Shown: positions 29,216-37,437 of the stretch, piece after piece
Position numbering within the stretch: the stretch's first letter is position 1
Layout of the letters: every line of letters begins with the position of its first letter
Program-made: the position numbers and the translations under genes
NCBI RefSeq assembly: GCF_003003055.1
Contig: NZ_PVTV01000003.1
Coordinates: 1 to 64,000 of the forward strand
Source: Jezberella montanilacus
GTDB lineage: Bacteria; Pseudomonadota; Gammaproteobacteria; Burkholderiales; Burkholderiaceae_B
DNA: 64,000 nt
Direction of reading: 5' to 3'
The notes under the pieces: model-generated
Database searches by the model: none
Seen by the model: the letters and a program-made list of their open reading frames with translations, nothing else
What the model was told of the DNA's origin: nothing

Positions 29216-30901
29216 TTAGTTGAAGCTATCCAGCACATGGCCAGGACCTTCGGCCATCTCAACGTAGTTTTTGCCGTCGTGCACCAGACAGCCATTCACC
29301 CAGACACCGTGAATGCCACGAGGGGATCGAACCTTTCTCGATCCTCCACCAGGCAAGTCATTTTTATTCTCAAGTTTTGACATCCCTATGGTCGCGGGAT
29401 CGAACAGCAACATATCCGCTGGTGATCCTTCGAGCAGCCGCCCGCGATTGGGGATGCGAAATCGATCTGCGGCGTCGCTGGTCAGGCGTCGAACGCCTTC
29501 AGCAAGTGTGAAGTGGCCTGTCTCGCGAACCCAGTGAGATAAAAAATGCAAGCCAAAGGCTGCATCGCACATATAGATCAGGTGGGCACCCGCATCAGAC
29601 AGAGTAATTACGCTGGCAGGGTGTTTCAATAAAGGCGCGACGCCTTCATCTATATGGTTATAAAACTTGCCGGTAAAGTGGATCTTCAGGTCTTCTTTGA
29701 TGGACAGATCAAAAAATACATCCAGTGGGTCTTGGCCGAGCTCTTTTGCAATCGCAAAGATAGACATACCTTCTAATGGTTGATGCTCGGCCATAAAGGT
29801 TTCACCAACTTCGATGTAGCGCCAATCACCAAGAAACAGTATGCCTTTTTTGGGCTCAGCCAGATTGGCTTTGAAGTTTGCTCTGAACGCAGGCGTCGCG
29901 TAAATCTCTTTGATCGTTTGATGATCTTGTCCTTTGATCGCATCAAACGCTGAGTGACTAAGCAACGGGTAGGGCTCATCGAGAGTAAAGTCAAAAGATA
30001 AAGGCTGACAGCTCGTTAGCATGTATAACTCATTGCCTCGAGCCTGGGCTTGTGCACATCTTTCGTAATAGCTCAGGCCTTGCTCTGGCGTGGCTGGGTT
30101 GTACATGCTCAAAACGGTTGAGATGTAAGCCGGACGCCCAGTATTTTCGGCGATTTTTTCCATCACATCTGGGTTGGCACGCGACCCGGTCGCCATCATA
30201 AAGACGCCTTTTTTCTTCTCGCCCAAGACGTTGGTTAACGCATAAAGCTCTTCTTCGGTGGCGATGGTCGATGGCATTGGCCGACCGCCATAGCCACTAT
30301 GGTTTGGCGAAAATGAGGAAGCGAAGCCGATTGCGCCAGCATCCATTGCTTCGGCAATCAGAGCTTGCATCGCCTGTAGCTGAGCGGGGGTAGGTGTCTC
30401 TGTTTCAGACGCTTCATCGCCCATGACCGCAGTGCGCACAACCGAATGCCCTGCGAAGACCGCAGTATTTAGGTATGGCTTGGTGGCCCGGAGCTGATCC
30501 ATATATTCTTTGAAGGATTCGAACTCCCATTTGATCCCCATGCGCAATGCGTTTAAATCCATGCCTTCTACAACGGACAAGTTCTTAATCATTGTTTCGC
30601 GCAGATTGGCGGGGCAGGGGGCGATACCGAAGCCGCAATTTCCCATCACTGCCGTGGTGACCCCAAGCGCAGGCGAAGGCGACATGGTTCTATCCCACGT
30701 TACTTGCGCATCGAAATGCGTATGTAAGTCAACGATGCCGGGCATGAGAGATAAGCCTTTCGCGTCGAGTTCGTGCGCGGCAGTATCGGCAATTAGTCCG
30801 ATTTTTTTCACGACGCCGTCTGCAACACCTACGTCAGCAAAGTGAGCTGGGTTGCCCAGTCCGTCAAACACTTGAGCGTTACGAATGATGAAATCGTACA
30901 T
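29216..30901 (-). CDS. D-aminoacylase-like amidohydrolase
   Basis: A 561-residue amidohydrolase-superfamily enzyme of the N-acyl-D-amino-acid deacylase group. The N-terminal beta-sandwich (MYDFIIRNAQVFDGLG) precedes the barrel, with the metal motif MPGIVDLHTHFDAQVTWD near residue 56, GNCGFGIAPC, the GFASSFSPNH segment, and DAGAHLIYMCD with the conserved Asp. The C-terminus returns to the sandwich with GRLLEGSPADMLLFDP. Predicted product: removal of acyl groups from D-amino acids, though some members act on other cyclic amides. It converges with the M20 peptidase at 28,061 and is divergent from the AI-2E permease. Confidence 0.85.
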   Translation of the reverse strand: MYDFIIRNAQVFDGLGNPAHFADVGVADGVVKKIGLIADTAAHELDAKGLSLMPGIVDLHTHFDAQVTWDRTMSPSPALGVTTAVMGNCGFGIAPCPANLRETMIKNLSVVEGMDLNALRMGIKWEFESFKEYMDQLRATKPYLNTAVFAGHSVVRTAVMGDEASETETPTPAQLQAMQALIAEAMDAGAIGFASSFSPNHSGYGGRPMPSTIATEEELYALTNVLGEKKKGVFMMATGSRANPDVMEKIAENTGRPAYISTVLSMYNPATPEQGLSYYERCAQAQARGNELYMLTSCQPLSFDFTLDEPYPLLSHSAFDAIKGQDHQTIKEIYATPAFRANFKANLAEPKKGILFLGDWRYIEVGETFMAEHQPLEGMSIFAIAKELGQDPLDVFFDLSIKEDLKIHFTGKFYNHIDEGVAPLLKHPASVITLSDAGAHLIYMCDAAFGLHFLSHWVRETGHFTLAEGVRRLTSDAADRFRIPNRGRLLEGSPADMLLFDPATIGMSKLENKNDLPGGGSRKVRSPRGIHGVWVNGCLVHDGKNYVEMAEGPGHVLDSFN

Positions 30902-31027
30902 CCTGTCTCCTGATCAAAGTCGGTTGCGATGACACATTGTTATCTTTTCTTCGACTATAACGCTTCTGCGTACCACTTATAATCAGATCCAAGCCCCATA
31001 TCCGAAACGTTACTTCACTAGGCTGCT

Positions 31028-32074
31028 ATGCAAAATAACCTCACGCGTAATACCTTGGCTGTTGTTTGCATTTTTGCGCTACTTGCTTTGTCCATATGGG
31101 TGCTCAAGCCATTCTTGGCTGCCACAGTCTGGGCAGGTATGATTGTTGTGGCGACTTGGCCAACGCTGATCTTGCTCGAACGCCTCTTTGGTGGTCGGCG
31201 AGGCCCGGCGGTTGCCGTGATGACGTTGGCGATGCTGTTGTTGCTGGTCATGCCCTTGTGGTGGGCGGTCAGCACCATTGTCAAAAATTCAGACGACATC
31301 ATTCAGGTGAGCAGCCACTTGGCAGCAGGTGGTTTGCCTGCAGCACCCGAGTGGCTTAAAACAACTCCTTTGGTTGGTGAAAAGTTGGCGACCGCTTGGG
31401 CTGACCTGGTTGCCGGTGGTGCTGAGGGATTAACGGAACACGTCGCTCCCTACGCAACCCAAACGGGCAGATGGATATTTTCGCAATTCGGCGGTCTGGG
31501 GGGTCTCTTAGTTCAGTTTTTGCTCGTGATACTCATTGCGGCTATTTTGTACGCCAGTGGTGAAGACGCAGCGATTTTGCTTAAAAAAATTGGGTATCGC
31601 CTGGGCAGCGCACGTGGCGAGAAAGTGATGATTCTGGCAGGTCAAGCCATCCGCGGCGTGGCACTCGGGGTGGGCGTGACGGCAGTCGCTCAGACGACAC
31701 TGGGAGGTTTAGGCCTTGTTGTGGCGGGCGTTCCTTTTGCCGGGGTATTGTCGGCAGCGATGCTCATGCTTTGCATTGCACAGGCGGGCCCGATGCTGGT
31801 TCTGTTACCAGTCGTCGGCTGGATGTACTGGCAAGGTGATCACACTTGGGCAACCGTGCTGCTGATCTGGAGCCTGATGGTAGCGAGTCTAGACAATATC
31901 CTGCGACCCATGCTAATCAGAAGAGGTGCTGATCTGCCGCTACTTTTGATTCTGGTTGGGGTCTTAGGTGGTTTGCTGACCTTCGGGTTGATTGGTATTT
32001 TTGTAGGGCCTGTCACACTGGCAGTCACTTACACCTTGATGCAATCCTGGCTCGAAGAGGGCGAGCACGCCTAG
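31028..32074 (+). CDS. AI-2E family (YdiK/TqsA type) membrane transporter
   Basis: A 348-residue polytopic protein of the AI-2E transporter family. Two N-terminal spans run from LAVVCIFALLALSIWVL. A polar loop of about 90 residues follows, then a block of five to six spans containing ILLKKIGYRLGSARGEKVM, and the C-terminal LTFGLIGIFVGPVTLAV with the GxxxGP signature. The closest described relative by layout is YdiK. Family members export autoinducer-2 or other small molecules or exchange ions; no substrate is assigned here. It converges on mgtE. Confidence 0.87.
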   Translation: MQNNLTRNTLAVVCIFALLALSIWVLKPFLAATVWAGMIVVATWPTLILLERLFGGRRGPAVAVMTLAMLLLLVMPLWWAVSTIVKNSDDIIQVSSHLAAGGLPAAPEWLKTTPLVGEKLATAWADLVAGGAEGLTEHVAPYATQTGRWIFSQFGGLGGLLVQFLLVILIAAILYASGEDAAILLKKIGYRLGSARGEKVMILAGQAIRGVALGVGVTAVAQTTLGGLGLVVAGVPFAGVLSAAMLMLCIAQAGPMLVLLPVVGWMYWQGDHTWATVLLIWSLMVASLDNILRPMLIRRGADLPLLLILVGVLGGLLTFGLIGIFVGPVTLAVTYTLMQSWLEEGEHA

Positions 32075-32102
32075 CTTGGTTGCGGGCGCGTCGGCTTCGA
32101 GC

Positions 32103-33569
32103 TTAAATCAAAAAGATCGTCGCCAATCCCAGGAAAATCAAAAATCCAAGAGAATCTGTGGCGAAGGTAAGTAGTACAGAGGACCCTAGCGCAGGATCTT
32201 TACCGAAACGGGCCCGCGTCATGGGCACTAGGACGCCCACGCACGCCCCAACTAGCATGTTGGCAATCATGGCAGCCATCATTACTAAGGCAATCGGTAA
32301 GGATCGGGAGATGCCCCACGAGAATCCAGCAGCCACGATACTGCCCATCAAGCCGACAAGAAATGTGACCAGCAGCTCTCTCTTAATCAAAGCCCAAAGA
32401 TTTTGTCCGGTTACGCGACCAACTGCTAATGCACGGATGATGAGTGTCATGGTCTGATTACCAGAATTACCCCCGATACCGGCAACAATGGACATCAAAA
32501 ATGCCAACATGACGATGGTGCTAACGGTATCTTCAAATCGCGAGGCTACAAACGACGCGATCGAGGCTGTGCACAGATTGAGCATCAGCCACGGCGCGCG
32601 ATTGCGCAAGGCCATCGCGACAGGGGCGAAAATGTCCTCTTCTTGCATACCAGCGCGCGAGAGCGCCTGCTCGTCAGAGTCTTCGCGGATCACATCGACG
32701 ACCTCGCCGATGGTTACTCGACCGATCAGTCGACCAATCCCGTCGACAACAGGTGCTGAGATCAGGTCATAGCGTTCAAAGGCATTGGCCGCGTCAGAGT
32801 CGGTATCAAGCGGGCTTAGTGATAGGTAATCTGTACCCATTACGTCGCGCACCTCGATTTCGGGTTCGTTGACGAGCAACGCCGACAGTGACAAGGTCCC
32901 AAGTAATTTATCCTGTCGATCAACAACAAAAATCTGATCGGTGTGGTCTGGCAGTTCGGGTAGTCGTCGTAAATAACGATGTACGACTTCTAGCGACACA
33001 TCTTCGCGAACGCGCACCATTTCAAAATCCATGATCCCACCGACACTGTCATCGGGGTATCCCATGGCTTCGATCAGACGTGCACGTTCTTCAACGGTCA
33101 GTCCTTTCTGAACTTCGGTGACGATGTCCGGTGGCAAATCAGGTGCCAGATCCGCCAGCTCATCTGCGTCCATCTCACTGGTCGCGGCCATGATGTCCTG
33201 CCGGTTCATGGCTTCAAGCAGCGACTCCCTCACCCAATCGCTTACTTCGAGCAATACGTCCGCATCAAAAGCCGCTGAGACCAGGCGCCAGATCATCTGC
33301 CGCTCAGTTTTAGGGAGCGACTCTAGAATAAAAGCGATATCTGCTGGATGCAGTGAGTTGACGAAACCCTGCAGCTCAGCCTCATGTTGGCGTTGCAGCA
33401 GGTTTTCAACCAAATCCGCCCGATCTCCACCTTCGGCCTGGCGATGAACGAGATTTTCAATTACCTCGTGCCGGTGCAGAACCTCTTGTACACGGGTGAG
33501 TGCAAGCTGGGCATCTTCAGGATCCAGCCGGCGGAGGGCTGCGGGGGATTCGGTCGAGGGATGTGTCAT
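32103..33569 (-). CDS. mgtE: magnesium transporter MgtE
   Basis: MgtE is a Mg2+ channel gated by cytoplasmic Mg2+. The 488-residue protein has the usual order: an N-terminal superhelical domain (about 20-170, with LHPADIAFILESLPK), tandem CBS domains (about 175-300, with VGTLSLSALLV-like and SAPVVDGIGRLIGRVTIGEV segments) and a five-span pore domain. The pore motif GIGGNSGNQTMTLIIRALA is intact. It starts four bases after the stop of the upstream M20 gene on the same strand, so the two form an operon. Confidence 0.95.
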   Translation of the reverse strand: MTHPSTESPAALRRLDPEDAQLALTRVQEVLHRHEVIENLVHRQAEGGDRADLVENLLQRQHEAELQGFVNSLHPADIAFILESLPKTERQMIWRLVSAAFDADVLLEVSDWVRESLLEAMNRQDIMAATSEMDADELADLAPDLPPDIVTEVQKGLTVEERARLIEAMGYPDDSVGGIMDFEMVRVREDVSLEVVHRYLRRLPELPDHTDQIFVVDRQDKLLGTLSLSALLVNEPEIEVRDVMGTDYLSLSPLDTDSDAANAFERYDLISAPVVDGIGRLIGRVTIGEVVDVIREDSDEQALSRAGMQEEDIFAPVAMALRNRAPWLMLNLCTASIASFVASRFEDTVSTIVMLAFLMSIVAGIGGNSGNQTMTLIIRALAVGRVTGQNLWALIKRELLVTFLVGLMGSIVAAGFSWGISRSLPIALVMMAAMIANMLVGACVGVLVPMTRARFGKDPALGSSVLLTFATDSLGFLIFLGLATIFLI

Positions 33570-33573
33570 GCAA

Positions 33574-34770
33574 TCACGACTGTGCCATCCATTCTTGTGC
33601 CAGCTTCACCCAATAGGTAGCGCCGAGGGGCAACAAGTCGTCGTTGAAATCGTAAGAGCCATTATGAAGCGTGCACGGGCCAAGGCCATGCCCCGCCAAC
33701 CGGTGATCGCCCATGCCATTGCCGATAAAGACGTAGCAACCTGGTACCTCTTGCAGCATGAAGGCGAAATCTTCTGCCCCCATCGTCGGCTCGACAGAGT
33801 CGTTGACGTTTTCATCGCCGACGATCGTACGCATGACTTTTGCTGCAAAGGCGGTTTCTTTCGGATGGTTGATGGTCGGCGGATAGGTGCGGTCAAATTC
33901 AAAATCTGCCTCGCAACCCAAAGCAATGGCCGTGTTTTCGGCAATTTCTTTAATCCGCTTTTCGATTAAATCGAGCGTCTCGAGTGTGAAGGTTCTGACT
34001 GTACCTCGCAGCACGGTCTCATTTGCAATGACGTTATCTGCGCTACCCCCGTGAATTTGAGTGATGCTTAACACCGCGGCGTCAACTGGCTTTCTGTTGC
34101 GGGTGATGATGGTTTGTAGGGATTGGGCTATTTGAACGGCAGCCATGATTGGGTCGGCACCGAGATGTGGGAGGGCTGCATGGGCGCCCTTACCCTTGAC
34201 CGTGATGATGAAGCGATTGCTCGAGGCCATCATCGGGCCTGGTGTCACTGCAAAACTACCTACTTTGCTATTCGGCCAGTTGTGCATACCGAATACCGCA
34301 TCCATGGGGAATTTCGTAAACAGGCCATCGTCCATCATTCTCTTCGCGCCGGCATAACCCTCTTCTGCCGGTTGAAAAATCACATACACAGTGCCAGCGA
34401 AATCGTTGTGCTCGGCCAGATAGTGGGCAGCGTTCAATAGCATGGCGGTATGGCCGTCATGCCCGCAACCATGCATTTTGCCCTCGTGCTTGCTGGCGTG
34501 AGGAAACGTATTGACCTCTTGCATGGGCAGTGCATCCATGTCTGCGCGCAAGCCGATTGCGCGGGTTCCTGCAATCTTGCCTTTGATAATGCCAACAACA
34601 CCCGTACCGCCAAGACCCCTATGAATCGGAATACCCCATTTCTCGAGGGATTGAGCGACGACATCAGCCGTACGGTTTTCTTCGTATGCGAGCTCAGGAT
34701 GGGCGTGAATATCGCGACGGATGGCCTGGATTTCAGCTTGCCAGTTTAAAAAAGGTTCGAGAATTTTCAT
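33574..34770 (-). CDS. M20 family amidohydrolase (hippurate hydrolase/aminoacylase-like)
   Basis: A 398-residue M20D enzyme, clearly paralogous to the one at 1,074: both share the RRDIHAHPELAYEE-type start, HGCGHDGHTA, FQPAEEGYAGAKRM, MHNWP, GAHAALPHLGADPI and MGAEDFAFML. Metal ligands are intact. It is expected to hydrolyse N-acyl amino acids in the cytoplasm. It is the first gene of a two-gene unit with mgtE, whose ATG lies four bases past its stop. The pairing with a magnesium transporter has no obvious functional reading. Confidence 0.9.
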   Translation of the reverse strand: MKILEPFLNWQAEIQAIRRDIHAHPELAYEENRTADVVAQSLEKWGIPIHRGLGGTGVVGIIKGKIAGTRAIGLRADMDALPMQEVNTFPHASKHEGKMHGCGHDGHTAMLLNAAHYLAEHNDFAGTVYVIFQPAEEGYAGAKRMMDDGLFTKFPMDAVFGMHNWPNSKVGSFAVTPGPMMASSNRFIITVKGKGAHAALPHLGADPIMAAVQIAQSLQTIITRNRKPVDAAVLSITQIHGGSADNVIANETVLRGTVRTFTLETLDLIEKRIKEIAENTAIALGCEADFEFDRTYPPTINHPKETAFAAKVMRTIVGDENVNDSVEPTMGAEDFAFMLQEVPGCYVFIGNGMGDHRLAGHGLGPCTLHNGSYDFNDDLLPLGATYWVKLAQEWMAQS

Positions 34771-34837
34771 GGGATTTACTCTTGTGCGGAAAGGTAATCA
34801 CATTATCGACTAATTGGGCGGTTTTTCAACTCTAGTC

Positions 34838-35683
34838 TTAACGAGGAGCCAAAGGGTTAAGGTAAGGCCTCACCATATCAAACAATTTTGGCTGGATGGC
34901 AGTGTTACCCGATACGATATTGCCATCAATAGGCCAAGGGTGTTTGCCGCGCAGGTCTTCAACGATCCCTCCGGACTCACGCACCAATAATGTTCCTGCC
35001 GCAACATCCCAAGGGGCTAAGCCCATCTCCCAATAACCATCGAAGCGCCCACAGGCTACCCAGGCAAGGTCGAGCGCGGCGGCGCCGTTGCGCCGGATGC
35101 CGCGGGTCTGATGGATGGCATCTTTTAATGCAGGCATGTATTCGTCGGTGAAAGAATAGTCTCTGAAGGGCAGACCAGTGCCAAGCAGTGCCTGGCTGAA
35201 CTCGGTGGTCCTTGAACAGTGGATGGGTGAGCCGTTTAGCTGAGCGCCTGCACCACGGATCGCCGTGAACATTTCGTCTCGACAGGGGTCATACACGACT
35301 GCGACCAATGGCGTGTCGACCAGCAGAGGCGAGCCATTTTGATCAGGTGTTCCCGCATGACCGATGAGCCCGATCGATACAGCATATTGTGGGATGCCGT
35401 GCAGGTAGTTTGTGGTGCCATCCAGCGGGTCGATATACCAAGTCGCGCGGCCGCTGGGCTTGCCACCGGTTTCCTCTGCCACAATGCCAAACTCGGGCGT
35501 ACCGCGTTTGAGTACCGCCAGGCACGCTTGCTCTGCGAGACGATCGGCCTGAGAGACGAGATCGTTTCTGCCCTTGTGGTCAATAACAAGTTCGGCGCGA
35601 CGTTTGCTAAAGGACTGAAGCACCTCAGCAGCTGCTCTGGCAGCTTCAATGGCGGTAGTTTGCGCGCGGTTGAGGTCAGTCAT
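34838..35683 (-). CDS. suhB: inositol monophosphatase family protein SuhB
   Basis: A 281-residue Mg-dependent phosphatase of the inositol monophosphatase family. Both signature motifs are present: WYIDPLDGTTNYLHGIPQY near residue 80, with the metal-binding Asp residues, and APWDVAAGTLLVRESGG near 225. The IVAEETGG segment supplies the metal Glu. In gammaproteobacteria SuhB also binds NusA and supports rRNA antitermination; whether that holds here is unknown. It is transcribed alone, divergent from the MnmC-like gene at 35,792. Confidence 0.92.
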   Translation of the reverse strand: MTDLNRAQTTAIEAARAAAEVLQSFSKRRAELVIDHKGRNDLVSQADRLAEQACLAVLKRGTPEFGIVAEETGGKPSGRATWYIDPLDGTTNYLHGIPQYAVSIGLIGHAGTPDQNGSPLLVDTPLVAVVYDPCRDEMFTAIRGAGAQLNGSPIHCSRTTEFSQALLGTGLPFRDYSFTDEYMPALKDAIHQTRGIRRNGAAALDLAWVACGRFDGYWEMGLAPWDVAAGTLLVRESGGIVEDLRGKHPWPIDGNIVSGNTAIQPKLFDMVRPYLNPLAPR

Positions 35684-35791
35684 GAGGATGTTTTCCGAGA
35701 GATGGTCAAATTCCGTTTAGGATGTTGAGTTTACGCTGTCGGCCTGGTTGCTGGCGGACATCGATTTTGGTCTCGAGCAGAGCTGTTAACA

Positions 35792-37393
35792 ATGACGAAT
35801 GAGTTTCAACGACTTAAATGGATTTGGGCAGGTTTACCCAGTTTCACATTGGCTGATTTGGCCATTGACGCAGAGCGTTTGAGTCAGATTTTGTCGTGGT
35901 GGCGCAGCGATCCCGCTAAGCCAGCCCGTTTGCACATCGTAGGCTGGGTTGACCGGATAAGCGTTCTCAGTGAAGCGATAACGGCTGATCCTTCATCGTT
36001 ATCCTTGTCGTCGCCGTTACAAGCGTTACCCCCGGATTTGCCGGGCGTACATCGAATTTCGCTCGACGAAGCGTGCGTGACGTTGACCCTGTTTGTCGGT
36101 GAAAGGATAGCCGCAGTGACCCAATTGCGTGGGCACGTGGACGCGGTATGGACTGAGAAACGATTGGTGTGCGACGCAGGCGCGATCCAGAGCTTGCTCA
36201 AGCGTAACCGCTTGGAGAGAGATCCTTGGCTGGCTGAGCGCCATCCGCCAGCGGTTAAGTCTGCTAAGGGTCAAGAAAAAACTGTCATCATTGTGGGCGG
36301 TGGTCTTGCAGGTATGACCATCGCGCGGGCCTTGGCCTCTTCTGGGTGGCAAGTGACCGTCCTCGATGGTGATGGGGTCACTGAACCGTCCTTGCATTCA
36401 GGTCATCACAGCGCAGCGATTACCCCACAGATTTCAACAGACGATGATCATCGCGCACGCTTGTCCCGAGCTGGGCTGCTGAGCGCACTGTCCCAATGGC
36501 GTGATGTGCCAGCCAGCATTGCTAATTGGTGCGGCTCGATTCAGCTCGAAAGACTGGAGGGCGGCCGCGTGGTTGATCTGCAAGACCAGGCCAAAACACT
36601 TGGTTTTGACCTGGGGTGGGTGAGATATGTCGATCGCGATGAGGCCAGCGTGTTAGCAGGCAGCCCCGTGAACAGAGGTGGCTTGTATTTTTCGATGTCA
36701 TGCCAGGTCCAACCGAACCAACTGGTTGCTTGGCTGGCAGATATCGACGGTATTGCCATTGTAAAAAAACAGGTAGGCCGTATCGCTCGAGCTGGGGATG
36801 TCTGGCAGACTTACGAGCAGTCATGTGACCGGTTGTTGGCTTCGGCAACAAAAATAATTTTAGCTAATAGCACTCAGAGTAAAGGTCTGCTGGCGCAAAG
36901 CAATCTGTTGGCAGAAAGAGCGAGATTGCAAGGTTTGCACGCTTTAGGCGGCGAGATTTCGCTAATCCCACTGAGTGCCGTTGACGGTGGGCCGTCAATG
37001 ATTATTGGTGGGGATGGCTATGTATTGCCTGCAAAAGACGGCTTGTGCGTATCGGGCGCCACTTATATTCACGCCCCTCAAAGGGTAGAAACGACGCACG
37101 CCGGGCGCCATCGCAATCTTGATCGGGCAGCCGATCTGCTTGGTTTGCCCTTGCTTGGGCAGTCCCTGGCGGCAGATGAGTTAGCAGGGTGGGCTGGGCT
37201 GAGAGCCGTCCTGCCGGGCCGTTTTCCGGCAATCGGACCACTCAATGAGGTCCCTGGCTTATGGGTTGCGACCGGGTTTGCATCGCGTGGCTTGACGTGG
37301 TCATCCCTCGCAGCAGACTTGATTTTGGCGGCGTTCGAAGGGCAGCCAATCCCGCTAGAAAACGATTTACTTAAAGAAGTGAATCCTAATTGA
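35792..37393 (+). CDS. MnmC-like FAD oxidoreductase with degenerate methyltransferase domain
   Basis: A 533-residue protein whose C-terminal ~370 residues form the FAD-dependent oxidase half of MnmC, which removes the carboxymethyl group from cmnm5s2U34 of tRNA. The FAD motif VIIVGGGLAGMTIARALASS is near residue 165, and the C-terminus has the WAGLRAVLPGRFPAIGPL and TGFASRGLTW segments. The N-terminal ~160 residues align by eye with the methyltransferase half (RLHIVGWVDRI and PGVHRISLDEACVTLTLFVG). They lack its glycine-rich SAM loop and the FLDGFAP motif, and are about 90 residues shorter than usual. So the second, methylating step is probably lost here. It could serve as an oxidoreductase only. 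Confidence 0.8.
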   Translation: MTNEFQRLKWIWAGLPSFTLADLAIDAERLSQILSWWRSDPAKPARLHIVGWVDRISVLSEAITADPSSLSLSSPLQALPPDLPGVHRISLDEACVTLTLFVGERIAAVTQLRGHVDAVWTEKRLVCDAGAIQSLLKRNRLERDPWLAERHPPAVKSAKGQEKTVIIVGGGLAGMTIARALASSGWQVTVLDGDGVTEPSLHSGHHSAAITPQISTDDDHRARLSRAGLLSALSQWRDVPASIANWCGSIQLERLEGGRVVDLQDQAKTLGFDLGWVRYVDRDEASVLAGSPVNRGGLYFSMSCQVQPNQLVAWLADIDGIAIVKKQVGRIARAGDVWQTYEQSCDRLLASATKIILANSTQSKGLLAQSNLLAERARLQGLHALGGEISLIPLSAVDGGPSMIIGGDGYVLPAKDGLCVSGATYIHAPQRVETTHAGRHRNLDRAADLLGLPLLGQSLAADELAGWAGLRAVLPGRFPAIGPLNEVPGLWVATGFASRGLTWSSLAADLILAAFEGQPIPLENDLLKEVNPN

Positions 37394-37437
37394 GCATAAT
37401 TGCTACAATGTTGTGAGAAATGACAACTTAAGAAAAC

